NCBI RefSeq assembly: GCF_003664255.1
Contig: NZ_RCCV01000001.1
Span: 124,001 to 188,000 of the forward strand
DNA from: Micromonospora sp. M71_S20
GTDB taxonomy: Bacteria > Actinomycetota > Actinomycetes > Mycobacteriales > Micromonosporaceae
Length of the DNA stretch: 64,000 nt
Reading direction: 5' to 3'
A program made the translations under genes and the position numbers. The notes under the pieces are model-generated. The model did no database searches. It saw only the letters and a program-made list of their open reading frames with translations, and was not told the origin of the DNA. Position 1 is the first letter of the stretch; every line of letters starts with the position of its first letter. This document shows positions 26,220-34,895 of the stretch, one piece after another.

Positions 26220-27506
26220 ATGAACAGCGACACCGACGAGGGCTGGCGGCGCCCGGGGCCCACCCCGGAGCAGCGCCGGCTGGACGTCTACACCGGGTTG
26301 GCCGCCACCGTTCTGGCGCTGTTCAGCCTGACCCTGACCCGCAGCGCCGGCGCGTTCCTGCTCGGCCCGCCGCCGTCCGGCCCGGAGCAGATCTTCTGGA
26401 CCGTCGCGGTGACCCTGCCGCTGATCTGGCGACGCCGGTTCCCCGCCGCCGTCACGCTGGTGGTCTCGGTCGCGTTCATCGCCGCGCAGGCCCGCTCCGC
26501 CCCGGAGACGCAGCTCGCCTCGTGGGCGCTGTTCGCCGCCCTCTACACGCTGGGCGCGTGGGGCCGGGACCGGCGGCTGTCCCGACGGCTGCGGATCGGC
26601 GTCATCGCCACCATGTTCCTGTGGCTCGGGATCTACTACGCGACCACCTACACCAACATCCCCGCCGACGCGTTCGCCCGCGCGGTCGGGCCCGTGCCCC
26701 CGTTGCTCGCGGCGATGGTGAACGGGGTGCTGGTCAACGGCCTCTACTTCGGGTTCGCGTACTTCTTCGGGGAGACCGCGTGGCTGGCCGCCCGGCGTCA
26801 GCACGAGGTGCAGGCGCGGGCCGAGGAGCTGCGCCGTTCGCAGGCCGAGATCCGCGAGCACGCGGTGGTGGGCGAGCGGGTCCGCATCGCCCGCGAGCTG
26901 CACGACGTGGTCGCCCACCACGTGTCGGTGATGGGGGTGCAGGCGGCCGCCGCCCGCCGGGTGTTCGACAAGGACCCGGTCAAGGCCCGCACGGCGCTGA
27001 GCGCGATCGAGGAGACCGCCCGCACGGCCGTCGACGAGCTGCGCCGGATGCTCGGCCTGCTCCGCGCCCGCGACGGCGGCCCGGACCGCCCCGACCAGCC
27101 GGGGCCCGCCGGGATAGACCGGATCACGGCCGTGGTCGAGCGCGCCCGCGAGGCCGGGCTGCGGGCCACCATGGGGGTGTACGGGGACCCGACGCCGCTG
27201 CCGGAGTCGGTCTCGCAGGCCGCGTACCGGGTGGCCCAGGAGGCCGTGACGAACGCGCTCAAGCACGCCGAGGGCGCGACCGCGCTCGACGTGCGGATCC
27301 GCTACCTGGCACACGAGGTGGAGGTCGACGTGACCGATGACGGACGGGCCACCCGCCCGCCGAACGCCGACGGGCTCGGCCTGGTCGGGATGCGCGAGCG
27401 GGTCGCCACCCACGGCGGCGCGCTGGAGGTCGGCCCGCGCGCCGGCGGCGGCTGGCGGGTACGGGCCCGGTTCCCGCTGCCGCTGCCGGTGGGGCGGCCC
27501 GCGTGA
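26220..27506 (+). CDS. NarL-type sensor histidine kinase
   Basis: The 428-residue kinase has about five hydrophobic helices in its first 190 residues with no large external domain, a short coiled linker (QHEVQARAEELRRSQAEI), a HisKA_3 domain with the phosphorylated His in RIARELHDVVAHHVSVMGVQ, and a HATPase domain (AVTNALKHAEGA; DDGRATRPPNADGLGLVGMRERV). It is the partner of the following LuxR-type regulator, overlapping it by four bases. The arrangement with a downstream ABC exporter resembles bacitracin/antimicrobial or Na+ exporter control systems. Confidence 0.93.
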   Translation: MNSDTDEGWRRPGPTPEQRRLDVYTGLAATVLALFSLTLTRSAGAFLLGPPPSGPEQIFWTVAVTLPLIWRRRFPAAVTLVVSVAFIAAQARSAPETQLASWALFAALYTLGAWGRDRRLSRRLRIGVIATMFLWLGIYYATTYTNIPADAFARAVGPVPPLLAAMVNGVLVNGLYFGFAYFFGETAWLAARRQHEVQARAEELRRSQAEIREHAVVGERVRIARELHDVVAHHVSVMGVQAAAARRVFDKDPVKARTALSAIEETARTAVDELRRMLGLLRARDGGPDRPDQPGPAGIDRITAVVERAREAGLRATMGVYGDPTPLPESVSQAAYRVAQEAVTNALKHAEGATALDVRIRYLAHEVEVDVTDDGRATRPPNADGLGLVGMRERVATHGGALEVGPRAGGGWRVRARFPLPLPVGRPA

Positions 27507-28222
27507 GCGCCGGGGACGAGGTGCCCGGGACCGACCGTCCGGTCCGGGTGCTGCTCGCCGACGACCAGCACCTGGTCCGCACCGGCTTCCGGGTCATCCT
27601 GGAGGTGGAGGACGACATCGAGGTCGTCGGGGAGGCCGCCGACGGGGAGCGCGCCGCCAGCATGACCCGGGCGCTGCGTCCGGACGTCGTGCTGATGGAC
27701 GTGGAGATGCCCGGGGTCGACGGGCTGGAGGCCACCCGGCGGATCACCGCCGAGGAGGACGGGCCGGGCGGGCCGGCCGTACTGATCCTCACCACGTTCG
27801 ACCGGGACGACTACCTGTTCGCCGCGCTGCGCGCCGGGGCCAGCGGCTTCCTGCTCAAGAACGGCACCCCGGAGGCCCTGATCGAGGCGATCCGGGTGCT
27901 CGCCCGGGGCGACGGTCTGCTCGCCCCGGAACTCACCCGGCGGGTGATCGCCACCTTCGCCCGCCCCGGCGAGCCCGTCACCCCGGGCGGCCCGAGGACG
28001 GCTCCCGAGGCGGCACTGCGGGATCTCACCCCCCGCGAGCGGGAGGTCCTGGTCCTGGTCGCCGGCGGCGCCAGCAACGCCGAGATCGCCGCCGAGCTGC
28101 ACCTGGGCGAGGCGACGGTGAAGACGCACGTCAGCCGGGTGCTCGCCAAGCTGGGCCTGCGCGACCGGGTGCAGGCGGTGGTCTTCGCGTACGAGCACGG
28201 GGTCGTGCGCCCCGGCGGCTGA
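27503..28222 (+). CDS. LuxR/NarL-type response regulator
   Basis: This 239-residue regulator has a receiver domain (acidic pair in VLLADDQHL, phosphoacceptor Asp in VVLMDVEMPG near residue 61, conserved Lys in FLLKNGTPEAL) and a C-terminal LuxR-type helix-turn-helix (LTPREREVLVLVAGGASNAEIAAELHLGEATVKTHV). It starts on a GTG overlapping the kinase stop (GTGA). It probably activates the ABC exporter genes 72 bases downstream. Confidence 0.95.
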   Translation: MSAGDEVPGTDRPVRVLLADDQHLVRTGFRVILEVEDDIEVVGEAADGERAASMTRALRPDVVLMDVEMPGVDGLEATRRITAEEDGPGGPAVLILTTFDRDDYLFAALRAGASGFLLKNGTPEALIEAIRVLARGDGLLAPELTRRVIATFARPGEPVTPGGPRTAPEAALRDLTPREREVLVLVAGGASNAEIAAELHLGEATVKTHVSRVLAKLGLRDRVQAVVFAYEHGVVRPGG

Positions 28223-28294
28223 CCCGGCTCCGCCACGAGGGGGACGTCCCGCTCGATCTCGGGACGGACGGCGGGCGGCGGCCGACGATCTAGC

Positions 28295-29197
28295 GTGGAC
28301 GCCGTGACCAATGTGCTCCGCCTCGACGGCGTCGACCGCAGCTTCGGCGACCGGCGGGTGCTCCAGAACGTGTCCTTCGACGTGGCCGCCGGCCGGATGA
28401 CCGGCTTCGTGGGCGGCAACGGCGCCGGCAAGACCACCACCATGCGGATCATCCTCGGGGTGCTCGCCCCGGACGCCGGCGAGATCACCTGGCAGGGAGC
28501 ACCGCTGAGCCGGCAGGCCCGCCGGCGCTTCGGCTACATGCCGGAGGAACGCGGCCTCTACCCGAAGATGAGCGTCCGGGACCAGGTGGCCTACCTGGGT
28601 CGGCTGCACGGGATGAGCGCCGCCGCCGCGCGCCGCAACACGGACGCGCTGCTGGAGCGGGTCGGGCTCGCCGAGCGCGGCGACGACCTGCTGGAGACGC
28701 TGTCGCTGGGCAACCAGCAGCGCGCGCAGATCGCCGCCGCCCTGGTGCACGACCCCGAGGTGCTGGTGCTCGACGAGCCCTTCTCCGGGCTCGACCCGTT
28801 GGCCGTGGACACGGTCGTGGCGGTCCTGCGGGAGCGGGCCGCCGCGGGCGCGCCGGTGCTCTTCTCCAGCCACCAGCTGGACGTCGTCGAGCGGCTCTGC
28901 GACGACCTGGTGATCATCGGGGGCGGCCTGATCCGGGCCGCCGGCAGCCGGGAGGAGCTGCGCGCGACGTACACCGTGCCCCGGTACGAGCTGGTGGTGG
29001 AGACCGACGCCGGCTGGCTGCGGGACCAGCCGGGGGTGACCCTCGTCGACCTGGACGGCGCGCGCGCCGTGTTCGACCTCGCGCCCGGCACGGACGAGCA
29101 GCCGGTGCTGCACGCGGCGCTGGCGCGCGGCCCCGTCCGCGCGTTCCGCCCGGTCAGCCCCTCCCTCACCGAGATCTTCCGAGAGGTCGCCCAGTGA
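28295..29197 (+). CDS. ABC exporter ATPase (NatA-like)
   Basis: The 300-residue ATPase has Walker A GGNGAGKTT, signature LSLGNQQR (in place of LSGGQ), Walker B VLVLDEP and the switch His in LFSSHQLDVV. The long C-terminal DUF4162-like domain is typical of the NatA/drug-resistance group. It forms an exporter with the next gene, overlapping it by four bases. Starts at GTG 28295 and GTG 28304 are both possible. Confidence 0.93.
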   Translation: MDAVTNVLRLDGVDRSFGDRRVLQNVSFDVAAGRMTGFVGGNGAGKTTTMRIILGVLAPDAGEITWQGAPLSRQARRRFGYMPEERGLYPKMSVRDQVAYLGRLHGMSAAAARRNTDALLERVGLAERGDDLLETLSLGNQQRAQIAAALVHDPEVLVLDEPFSGLDPLAVDTVVAVLRERAAAGAPVLFSSHQLDVVERLCDDLVIIGGGLIRAAGSREELRATYTVPRYELVVETDAGWLRDQPGVTLVDLDGARAVFDLAPGTDEQPVLHAALARGPVRAFRPVSPSLTEIFREVAQ

Positions 29198-30258
29198 ACA
29201 CCATGCAGGCCACCCGGCTGGTCGCCGCCCGTGAGATCCGGGTCAAGCTGCGCGACCGCACCTTCCTGTTCAGCACGCTGTTCTTCCTGCTGATCGCCGC
29301 CGCCGCGACCATCCTGCCGCCGCTGCTCTCCGGCGGCCCGTCGAGCGTGGCGGTGACCGCGGCGGCGGCCGGCCCGCTGCGCGAGGCCGGGCTCCAGGTG
29401 CGTACGGTCGCCGACGACCGCGCCGCCGAGCAGGTCGTACGCGACGGCGACGTCGACGCTGCGGTGGTCTCCGGACCGGCGGTGCTCGCCATGGACGAGG
29501 CCCCCGACGACGTGGTGGCGGCGCTGAGCACGCAGCCCGCGGTCCGGCTGCTGGACCCCGACGCGGTGGACCCGGTGGTGGCCTTCCTGGTGCCGTTCGC
29601 CTTCGCGTTCATCTTCTTCGTCACCTCGCAGACCTTCGGCGTGCAGATCGCGCAGAGCATCGTCGAGGAGAAGCAGACGAGGATCGTGGAGATCCTGGTG
29701 GCCGCAGTGCCGGTACGGGCGTTGCTGGCCGGCAAGATGATCGCCGGCACGGTGCTGGCCCTCGGGCAGATCGCGCTGGTCGCCCTCGTCGCCCTGGTCG
29801 GGGTGCAGTTCGGCGACAGCGGCGGGCTGCTCTCGCTGCTGGCCCCGGCGATCGGTTGGTTCCTGCCGTTCTTCCTGCTCGGCTTCGTGCTGGTCGCGGC
29901 CATGTGGGCGGCGGCCGGCGCACTGGTGAACCGCCAGGAGGACATCGCGGGCGTGTCGACGCCGGTGCAGCTCGCGGTCATGCTGCCGTTCTTCGCGGTG
30001 ATCTTCCTGAACGACAACGCGACGGCCATGCGGGTGCTGTCCTACCTGCCGTTCTCCGCGCCGACGGCGATGCCGTTGCGGCTGTTCACCGGGGACGCGG
30101 CCGGCTGGGAGCCGCTGGTGTCCCTGGCCCTGCTGCTGGTCGCGGCCGCCGGGTTCGTGGCCGCCGGGGCCCGGGTGTACGAGGGCTCGCTGCTGCGCAC
30201 CAACGGCCGCACCTCGGTGCGGACGGCGTGGCGGTCGCGGGAGAAGACGCTGGGCTGA
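29194..30258 (+). CDS. ABC exporter permease (NatB-like)
   Basis: The 354-residue permease has one N-terminal helix (about 25-45), a large external domain (50-125), and five more helices towards the C-terminus. The family block AQSIVEEKQTRIVEILVAAVPVRALLAGKMI is clearly present (ABC-2 family 3, NatB type). With the preceding ATPase it probably exports Na+ or an antimicrobial compound. The two-component system just upstream is the likely regulator. Confidence 0.92.
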   Translation: MNTMQATRLVAAREIRVKLRDRTFLFSTLFFLLIAAAATILPPLLSGGPSSVAVTAAAAGPLREAGLQVRTVADDRAAEQVVRDGDVDAAVVSGPAVLAMDEAPDDVVAALSTQPAVRLLDPDAVDPVVAFLVPFAFAFIFFVTSQTFGVQIAQSIVEEKQTRIVEILVAAVPVRALLAGKMIAGTVLALGQIALVALVALVGVQFGDSGGLLSLLAPAIGWFLPFFLLGFVLVAAMWAAAGALVNRQEDIAGVSTPVQLAVMLPFFAVIFLNDNATAMRVLSYLPFSAPTAMPLRLFTGDAAGWEPLVSLALLLVAAAGFVAAGARVYEGSLLRTNGRTSVRTAWRSREKTLG

Positions 30259-30259
30259 G

Positions 30260-30298
30260 CGCCGGCGCCGGCGGGCCACCGGCCCGCCGGCGCCGGCG
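30260..30298 (+). terminator. Strong terminator of the ABC exporter operon
   Basis: An 18-bp perfect G+C stem (CGCCGGCGCCGGCGGGCC type arms) with the triloop ACC starts two bases after the permease stop codon. Confidence 0.8.
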
Positions 30299-30390
30299 TG
30301 GCACGTGCGGGTCGACGGCGGATGCCGCGTCGCCGCCGGTCGACGGCGGACGCCGCCGGCGCGACGCGTCAGGCGCCGGGCGACGCGCGG

Positions 30391-31077
30391 TCAGCGGGAG
30401 GGTGGGACCGTGTCCCAGCGGGACGGCGGGACGGTGTCCCAGCCGGACGGCAGGGCCGGCACCGGCCAGGCCGGGTCCGGGCGCCAGGCCGACCAGGCCT
30501 CGTCCCACCAGCGCTCCCCCGCGTCGAGCAGGGCGGCGATCCGGTCGCCCTCGGCCCGGATCGCGTCGGCCATCCCCGGGTAGCGCCCCTCGTCGAGGCG
30601 CTGGGCGAACAGCTCCACGTCCTTCCAGACGTAGCGGCCGTCGCCGGCACCCCACCAGAGGTCCAGCTCGTGGTCGAGGGTGTCCACCCCGATCGGCGTA
30701 CGCCGCAACGGCTCCTGGAGGTTGAAGTACCAGCCGGCGAAGGCACGCTCCGGGCCGACCCAGAAGACGTCCACGGAGTGCGCCTCACCCGGGCGGTGCA
30801 GCATGAGCTTGCCGTGCCCGCTCCACGCCCGGTGCCCGGCGGCCTGCCACGGGTGCCGCCCGCACGGGAAGCCGCCGGCCTCGGGGAAGCCGAACTCCGC
30901 GCCCGGAGGCAGGTAGAGCACGAGCAGGTCGGGCGAGTCCTCGACGCAGATCGTCGGGCAGCCGAACCACACCTCGCCGCGCAGGATCTCGCGCCGGACC
31001 ACGACGTCGCCCGGCGCGAACCGGCCACCGTCGCCCGCCCGACCACCGCTTCGCCCCGCCTCGCCCGGAAGATCCAC
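30391..31077 (-). CDS. DUF402 family protein
   Basis: The 228-residue product has a DUF402 core (about residues 25-190) with the characteristic block WFGCPTICVEDSPDLLVLYLPPGAEF and DLLWWGAGDGRYVWKDVELFAQRLDEG-like acidic stretch near 150-170 (DHELDLWWGAGDGRYVWKDVE). DUF402 proteins include nucleoside di/triphosphate phosphatases of the Ntdp type. The C-terminus ends in two tandem copies of WDTVPPSR created by a 24-bp duplication. GTG 31077 is the start. Confidence 0.78.
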   Translation of the reverse strand: MDLPGEAGRSGGRAGDGGRFAPGDVVVRREILRGEVWFGCPTICVEDSPDLLVLYLPPGAEFGFPEAGGFPCGRHPWQAAGHRAWSGHGKLMLHRPGEAHSVDVFWVGPERAFAGWYFNLQEPLRRTPIGVDTLDHELDLWWGAGDGRYVWKDVELFAQRLDEGRYPGMADAIRAEGDRIAALLDAGERWWDEAWSAWRPDPAWPVPALPSGWDTVPPSRWDTVPPSR

Positions 31078-31277
31078 TCCCGCAGCCTAGTCAGCGCGGG
31101 GCGGCACACCCCCGAGCACGAAGCCCGCGCGTCCGGCGAAATCGGTCGCATGTCGGACAGAACGCGCCGGTTCGGGGGCGACGCGCGGGCCACCGCCTCC
31201 CGCCGTCGGCCCCCGGTCGGTGCTGGGAGTCGACGGCGGTCGCGGCGGTGCCGGCCCGCGCACCGGGGACGTCGGGA

Positions 31278-32027
31278 TCAGCCGACGGCCTCCATCACCT
31301 CGTCGCTGACGTCGAAGTTCGCGTAGACGTTCTGCACGTCGTCGCAGTCCTCCAGGACGTCGATCAGCTTGAAGATCTTGCGGGCGCCCTCCTCGTCGAG
31401 GGGGACGTTGACGCTCGGGATCAGCGACGACTCGGCCGACTCGTACTCGATGCCGGCGTCCTGAAGCGCGGTGCGGACGGCGATCAGGTCGGTCGGCTCG
31501 CAGACCACCTCGAACGCCTCACCCAGGTCGTTGACCTCCTCGGCGCCGGCGTCGAGGACCGCCATCATGACGTCGTCCTCGGTCGTCGCGCCCTTGGGGA
31601 CGATCACCACGCCCTTGCGGGAGAACATGTACGACACCGAGCCCGCGTCGGCGAGCGAGCCGCCGTTACGGGTCAGCGCGGTGCGCACCTCGGTCGCCGC
31701 CCGGTTGCGGTTGTCGGTCAGGCACTCGATCAGCATCGCCACGCCGTTCGGGCCGTAGCCCTCGTACATGATGGTCTGCCAGTCGGCGCCGCCGGCCTCC
31801 AGGCCCGAGCCGCGCTTGACGGCGCGGTCGATGTTGTCGTTGGGGACCGAGTTCTTCTTCGCCTTCTGGATGGCGTCGTAGAGCGTCGGGTTGCCGGCCG
31901 GGTCACCGCCGCCGGTGCGCGCGGCGACCTCGACGTTCTTGATCAGCTTGGCGAACATCTTGCCGCGCTTGGCGTCGATGACCGCCTTCTTGTGCTTGGT
32001 CGTCGCCCACTTTGAGTGGCCGGACAT
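31278..32027 (-). CDS. yebC: YebC/PmpR family protein
   Basis: The 249-residue product matches the whole YebC family, from [37 protein letters not shown] to the C-terminal domain. YebC proteins were described as transcription regulators and, more recently, as ribosome-associated factors that help translation of proline stretches. In many actinobacteria yebC lies next to ruvC; here ruvC is about 30 kb away. A likely promoter is at 32161-32190. Confidence 0.95.
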   Translation of the reverse strand: MSGHSKWATTKHKKAVIDAKRGKMFAKLIKNVEVAARTGGGDPAGNPTLYDAIQKAKKNSVPNDNIDRAVKRGSGLEAGGADWQTIMYEGYGPNGVAMLIECLTDNRNRAATEVRTALTRNGGSLADAGSVSYMFSRKGVVIVPKGATTEDDVMMAVLDAGAEEVNDLGEAFEVVCEPTDLIAVRTALQDAGIEYESAESSLIPSVNVPLDEEGARKIFKLIDVLEDCDDVQNVYANFDVSDEVMEAVG

Positions 32028-32160
32028 CTGCTACCTCCGTTGCTACCCGCCGTCTGCATCGACCGACCGCGCACGCCCCGCCCCCGCCGGCGCACGCGGT
32101 GGTGCCGGTCAGCCCTGCGGGAAAGCCGTGACGGGCAGCTGGCCCCGCCGAATCTCGGCA

Positions 32161-32190
32161 ATCCTACCGACGCCCGGCGGGTCGCTGTCA
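32161..32190 (-). promoter_or_regulatory. Candidate yebC promoter
   Basis: On the minus strand TGACAG (32190 to 32185) and TAGGAT (32166 to 32161) are separated by 18 bases, giving a 5' leader of about 125 bases before yebC. Confidence 0.45.
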
Positions 32191-32260
32191 CCGCGCCGCG
32201 CGCCGCCGTCCCGCCCCGCCCGCCCGCAACGGGACGGACGGGACGAAATCGCGGCTGCGG

Positions 32261-32563
32261 TCAGGACCCGAAGCCGTACGAGCCCAGCACCCTGAACCCG
32301 GAGGTGGACCGCTGTTCGCACCGGTCCTCCAGGCCGGGCCGGTAGCGGCGGAACGACTCCAGCTCTGGCAACGGGCCCGGCAGCTCGGGCGCCACGGCGA
32401 TGTCCACGAAGCTCCGCTCGTCGTCCAGTTGGAGCGTCACGAACCGCAGCCCGGCCGGCTGGGTCCGGGCCACCTCCTCGTGGACGGCCCCGAGCAGGCG
32501 CAGGTGCTCCGACAGGTGCCCGGCCCGGACCCGGTAGCTGATGATGATCGTCTCCATGCTCAC
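32261..32563 (-). CDS. Small ABM-like (dimeric alpha/beta barrel) protein
   Basis: The 100-residue product METIIISYRVRAGHLSEHLRLLGAVHEEVARTQPAGLRF... has the length and pattern of a ferredoxin-like dimeric barrel protein, as in ABM monooxygenases. The GTG at 32563 overlaps the stop of the FMN reductase gene (GTGA); ATG 32557 is an alternative. Its operon partner suggests a small flavin- or quinone-dependent redox function, but the exact role is unknown. Confidence 0.65.
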   Translation of the reverse strand: MSMETIIISYRVRAGHLSEHLRLLGAVHEEVARTQPAGLRFVTLQLDDERSFVDIAVAPELPGPLPELESFRRYRPGLEDRCEQRSTSGFRVLGSYGFGS

Positions 32564-33219
32564 CCCATCCGCTCCGCGCCGGCGTCGGCCGCCACCGGGT
32601 CACCGGGGCGCGGCTCGCGCGCCTGGGCGACGATCTCCGTCAGCATCGCCGACAAGGCTTCCGCCCGCTCGGTCGCCGGCGCGATCCGCCCCGGTGCCGT
32701 CGGATCGCCCGGATCCGCCTCGGAGAAGTCGAAGTCGGTGAAGACGGTCAGCGAGACCGCCGTGGGCACGACCGTCGCCCGCACCTCGGTCAGGACCTGC
32801 CGTAGGTGCTCGCCGGCCAGAGTGCCGCCCCGCACGCCGTAGCTGAGTATTCCCGCCGGCTTGCCGTTCCACTCGGCGTGGAGGTAGTCGACGGCGTTCT
32901 TCAGCGCGGCCGGCACGGAGTGGTTGTACTCCGGCGTGACGAACACGAACGCGTCACAGGCCCCCACCAGCGCGGACCAGCGGCGGGTGTGCGGGTTGCG
33001 GTAGTCGCCGAACATCGCCGGCACCGGCTCGTCGAGCAGCGGCAACTGCTGCTCCGCCAGGTCCAGCACCGTCACGGTCGCCGCACCGGAGCGCACCGCG
33101 TCGTGCCCCGTCGCGACCTGCGTCGCCCACCCCGCGACCGCCGGGCAGCGCCGGCCGGGACGGGTGCTTCCCACGATCAGGCCGATCCGGACCGGCCCTG
33201 CTGTCTGTGCGTTCTCCAT
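32560..33219 (-). CDS. NAD(P)H-dependent FMN reductase family protein
   Basis: This 219-residue flavodoxin-like reductase has the FMN phosphate loop GSTRPGRRCPAVAGW (residues 16-30), and the second flavin contact FVTPEYNHSVPAALKNAVDYL near 95-115. Relatives reduce quinones, azo dyes or chromate. It is the first gene of a pair with the ABM-like protein and is divergent from an XRE-type regulator gene, with a 25-bp dyad between them. Confidence 0.87.
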   Translation of the reverse strand: MENAQTAGPVRIGLIVGSTRPGRRCPAVAGWATQVATGHDAVRSGAATVTVLDLAEQQLPLLDEPVPAMFGDYRNPHTRRWSALVGACDAFVFVTPEYNHSVPAALKNAVDYLHAEWNGKPAGILSYGVRGGTLAGEHLRQVLTEVRATVVPTAVSLTVFTDFDFSEADPGDPTAPGRIAPATERAEALSAMLTEIVAQAREPRPGDPVAADAGAERMG

Positions 33220-33265
33220 GCCGACGAGCCTGCGACCGGTCCGGCGGCGCGGGGAGACCGCCGCA

Positions 33266-33296
33266 AGGGTGGCCCCGACAGGGCCACCCTCTGTCG
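33266..33296. promoter_or_regulatory. Overlapping dyads between the FMN reductase and XRE genes
   Basis: AGGGTGGCCC-cgaca-GGGCCACCCT (33266-33290) is a perfect 10-bp inverted repeat. A second dyad, CGACAG (33276-33281) with CTGTCG (33291-33296), overlaps it. They lie in the 101-bp divergent gap and are probably the operator of the XRE-type regulator. Confidence 0.6.
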
Positions 33297-33320
33297 ACGG
33301 AACACTGCCAGGATGGCCGG

Positions 33321-34175
33321 GTGATGGACGGGGAGTTGGGCGCGTTCCTGCGTAGCCGCCGGGAAGCCGTGCAGCCGGCCCAGGTCGGCCTCGCCGCAGG
33401 ATCCCGGCGGCGCACGCCCGGGCTGCGTCGAGCCGAGCTGGCGACGCTCGCACAGGTCAGCGTCGAATACCTGACCCGCCTGGAACAGGGCCGCGACACC
33501 CATCCGTCGCCCGAGATCCTCGCCGCACTCGCCGACGCCCTGTTGCTGGACGACGCCGACCGCGAGCATCTGCGGCAGTTGGCGGCGGCGAACCACGGCC
33601 GGAGCCTGTGCCCGGGTGAGCGGCAGACGGTCTCCCGCACGGTTCGGCCGACCGTCGGCGCGGTGCTCGACGCGCTGCGGGACTCCCCCGCATACGTGCT
33701 GAACCGGCTCGGCGACCTGCTGGCCTGGAACGATCCGTACGACCGGCTGGCCCGCCCGCTGGGCCTGTTCGACGGCGACCGCCCCAACCTGGTGTGGTTC
33801 GTGCTGGCCGACGAGCGCGCCCGCGACCACTTCCCCGACTGGGCAAAGCTGGCCGACCAACAGGTCGCCGAGCTGCACCGGCTGCGCCAGGGTGACCCGG
33901 CCGTCGACGACTTCGCCGAACGGCTCGCCCGTACGGTCGGCGCGCCCTTCACCGGGCGGTGGCAGCGGCGACCGGTGGCCGCGCCGGTCACCGGTGTGCG
34001 AGGGCTGCGGCACCCGGAGGTGGGGCTGCTGCGCCTGACCTACGAAACGCTGGAGTTCGCCGACAGCGACCACCAGCGTCTCGTCGTCCACCTTCCCGCC
34101 GACGCGGCCACCGCGGCCGGGTTGGACCGGCTACGGGGCCGCCTGCCCGGGCACCTGCGCTCGGTGGCCGGCTGA
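33321..34175 (+). CDS. XRE/MmyB-like transcriptional regulator
   Basis: The 284-residue regulator has an N-terminal XRE helix-turn-helix (LGAFLRSRREAVQPAQVGL... RRTPGLRRAELATLAQVSVEYLTRLEQGRD, residues 5-60) and a C-terminal MmyB-type ligand-binding domain (about 105-270) of PAS-like fold. The family controls neighbouring oxidoreductase genes, so the divergent FMN reductase is the probable target. GTG 33321 and ATG 33324 are adjacent starts. CAGGAT at 33309-33314 lies six bases before GTG, so the message may be leaderless. Confidence 0.88.
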   Translation: MMDGELGAFLRSRREAVQPAQVGLAAGSRRRTPGLRRAELATLAQVSVEYLTRLEQGRDTHPSPEILAALADALLLDDADREHLRQLAAANHGRSLCPGERQTVSRTVRPTVGAVLDALRDSPAYVLNRLGDLLAWNDPYDRLARPLGLFDGDRPNLVWFVLADERARDHFPDWAKLADQQVAELHRLRQGDPAVDDFAERLARTVGAPFTGRWQRRPVAAPVTGVRGLRHPEVGLLRLTYETLEFADSDHQRLVVHLPADAATAAGLDRLRGRLPGHLRSVAG

Positions 34176-34216
34176 GGCGACGGGCCCTCCCGGGCGGAGG
34201 ACCCTGTCGCCGCCAG

Positions 34217-34825
34217 TCAGCGGGACGCCCGGACCATCGCCACGAAGTACGCGTGCACCCGCGCGTCGCCGGTCAGCTCCGGGTGGAACGAGGTGGCCAG
34301 CAGGTTGCCCTGCCGCACCGCCACGATCCGGCCGGCCGCCGGGCCCTCGGTCACCGTGCCGAGCACCTCGACGCCGTCGCCGACCCGCTCGACCCACGGC
34401 GCCCGGATGAACACCGCGTGGAACGGCCCGCCCTCGACGCCGGTGATCCCCACCGACGCCTCGAACGAGTCGACCTGCCGGCCGAACGCGTTGCGCCGCA
34501 CGGTCATCTCGATGCCGGCGAAGCCGCGCTGGTCGGGGCGGCCGTCGAGGACGTCGCTGGCCAGCATGATCATGCCGGCGCAGGAGCCGTAGACCGGCAT
34601 GCCGTCGGCGATGCGCTTGTCGATCGGCTCGCGCAGCTCGAAGATGTCGGCGAGCTTGCTGATCGTGGTGGACTCGCCACCGGGGATGACCAGCCCGTCC
34701 ACCGCGTCCAGCTCCTGCGCACGGCGTACCGGGCGGGCGTCCGCGCCGGCCGCCGCCAGCGCGGCGACGTGCTCGCGGACGTCCCCCTGGAGGGCGAGCA
34801 CACCGATCACGGGTGCGTCGCTCAT
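34217..34825 (-). CDS. pdxT: Pyridoxal 5'-phosphate synthase glutaminase subunit PdxT
   Basis: The 202-residue glutaminase supplies ammonia to PdxS. The triad is visible: Cys in GSCAGMI (near residue 85) and His/Glu in SFHPEL near the end. PGGESTTI is the oxyanion-strand motif. It lies about 70 bases downstream of pdxS, and together they make vitamin B6. ATG 34825 begins the conserved [13 protein letters not shown]. Confidence 0.96.
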   Translation of the reverse strand: MSDAPVIGVLALQGDVREHVAALAAAGADARPVRRAQELDAVDGLVIPGGESTTISKLADIFELREPIDKRIADGMPVYGSCAGMIMLASDVLDGRPDQRGFAGIEMTVRRNAFGRQVDSFEASVGITGVEGGPFHAVFIRAPWVERVGDGVEVLGTVTEGPAAGRIVAVRQGNLLATSFHPELTGDARVHAYFVAMVRASR

Positions 34826-34895
34826 GTCACCGTTCCTCTCGTCGACCTGCCGCGGTGGCCCCTCCACCAACCGAGGCGTGCGGAGGGGCGCTTCC

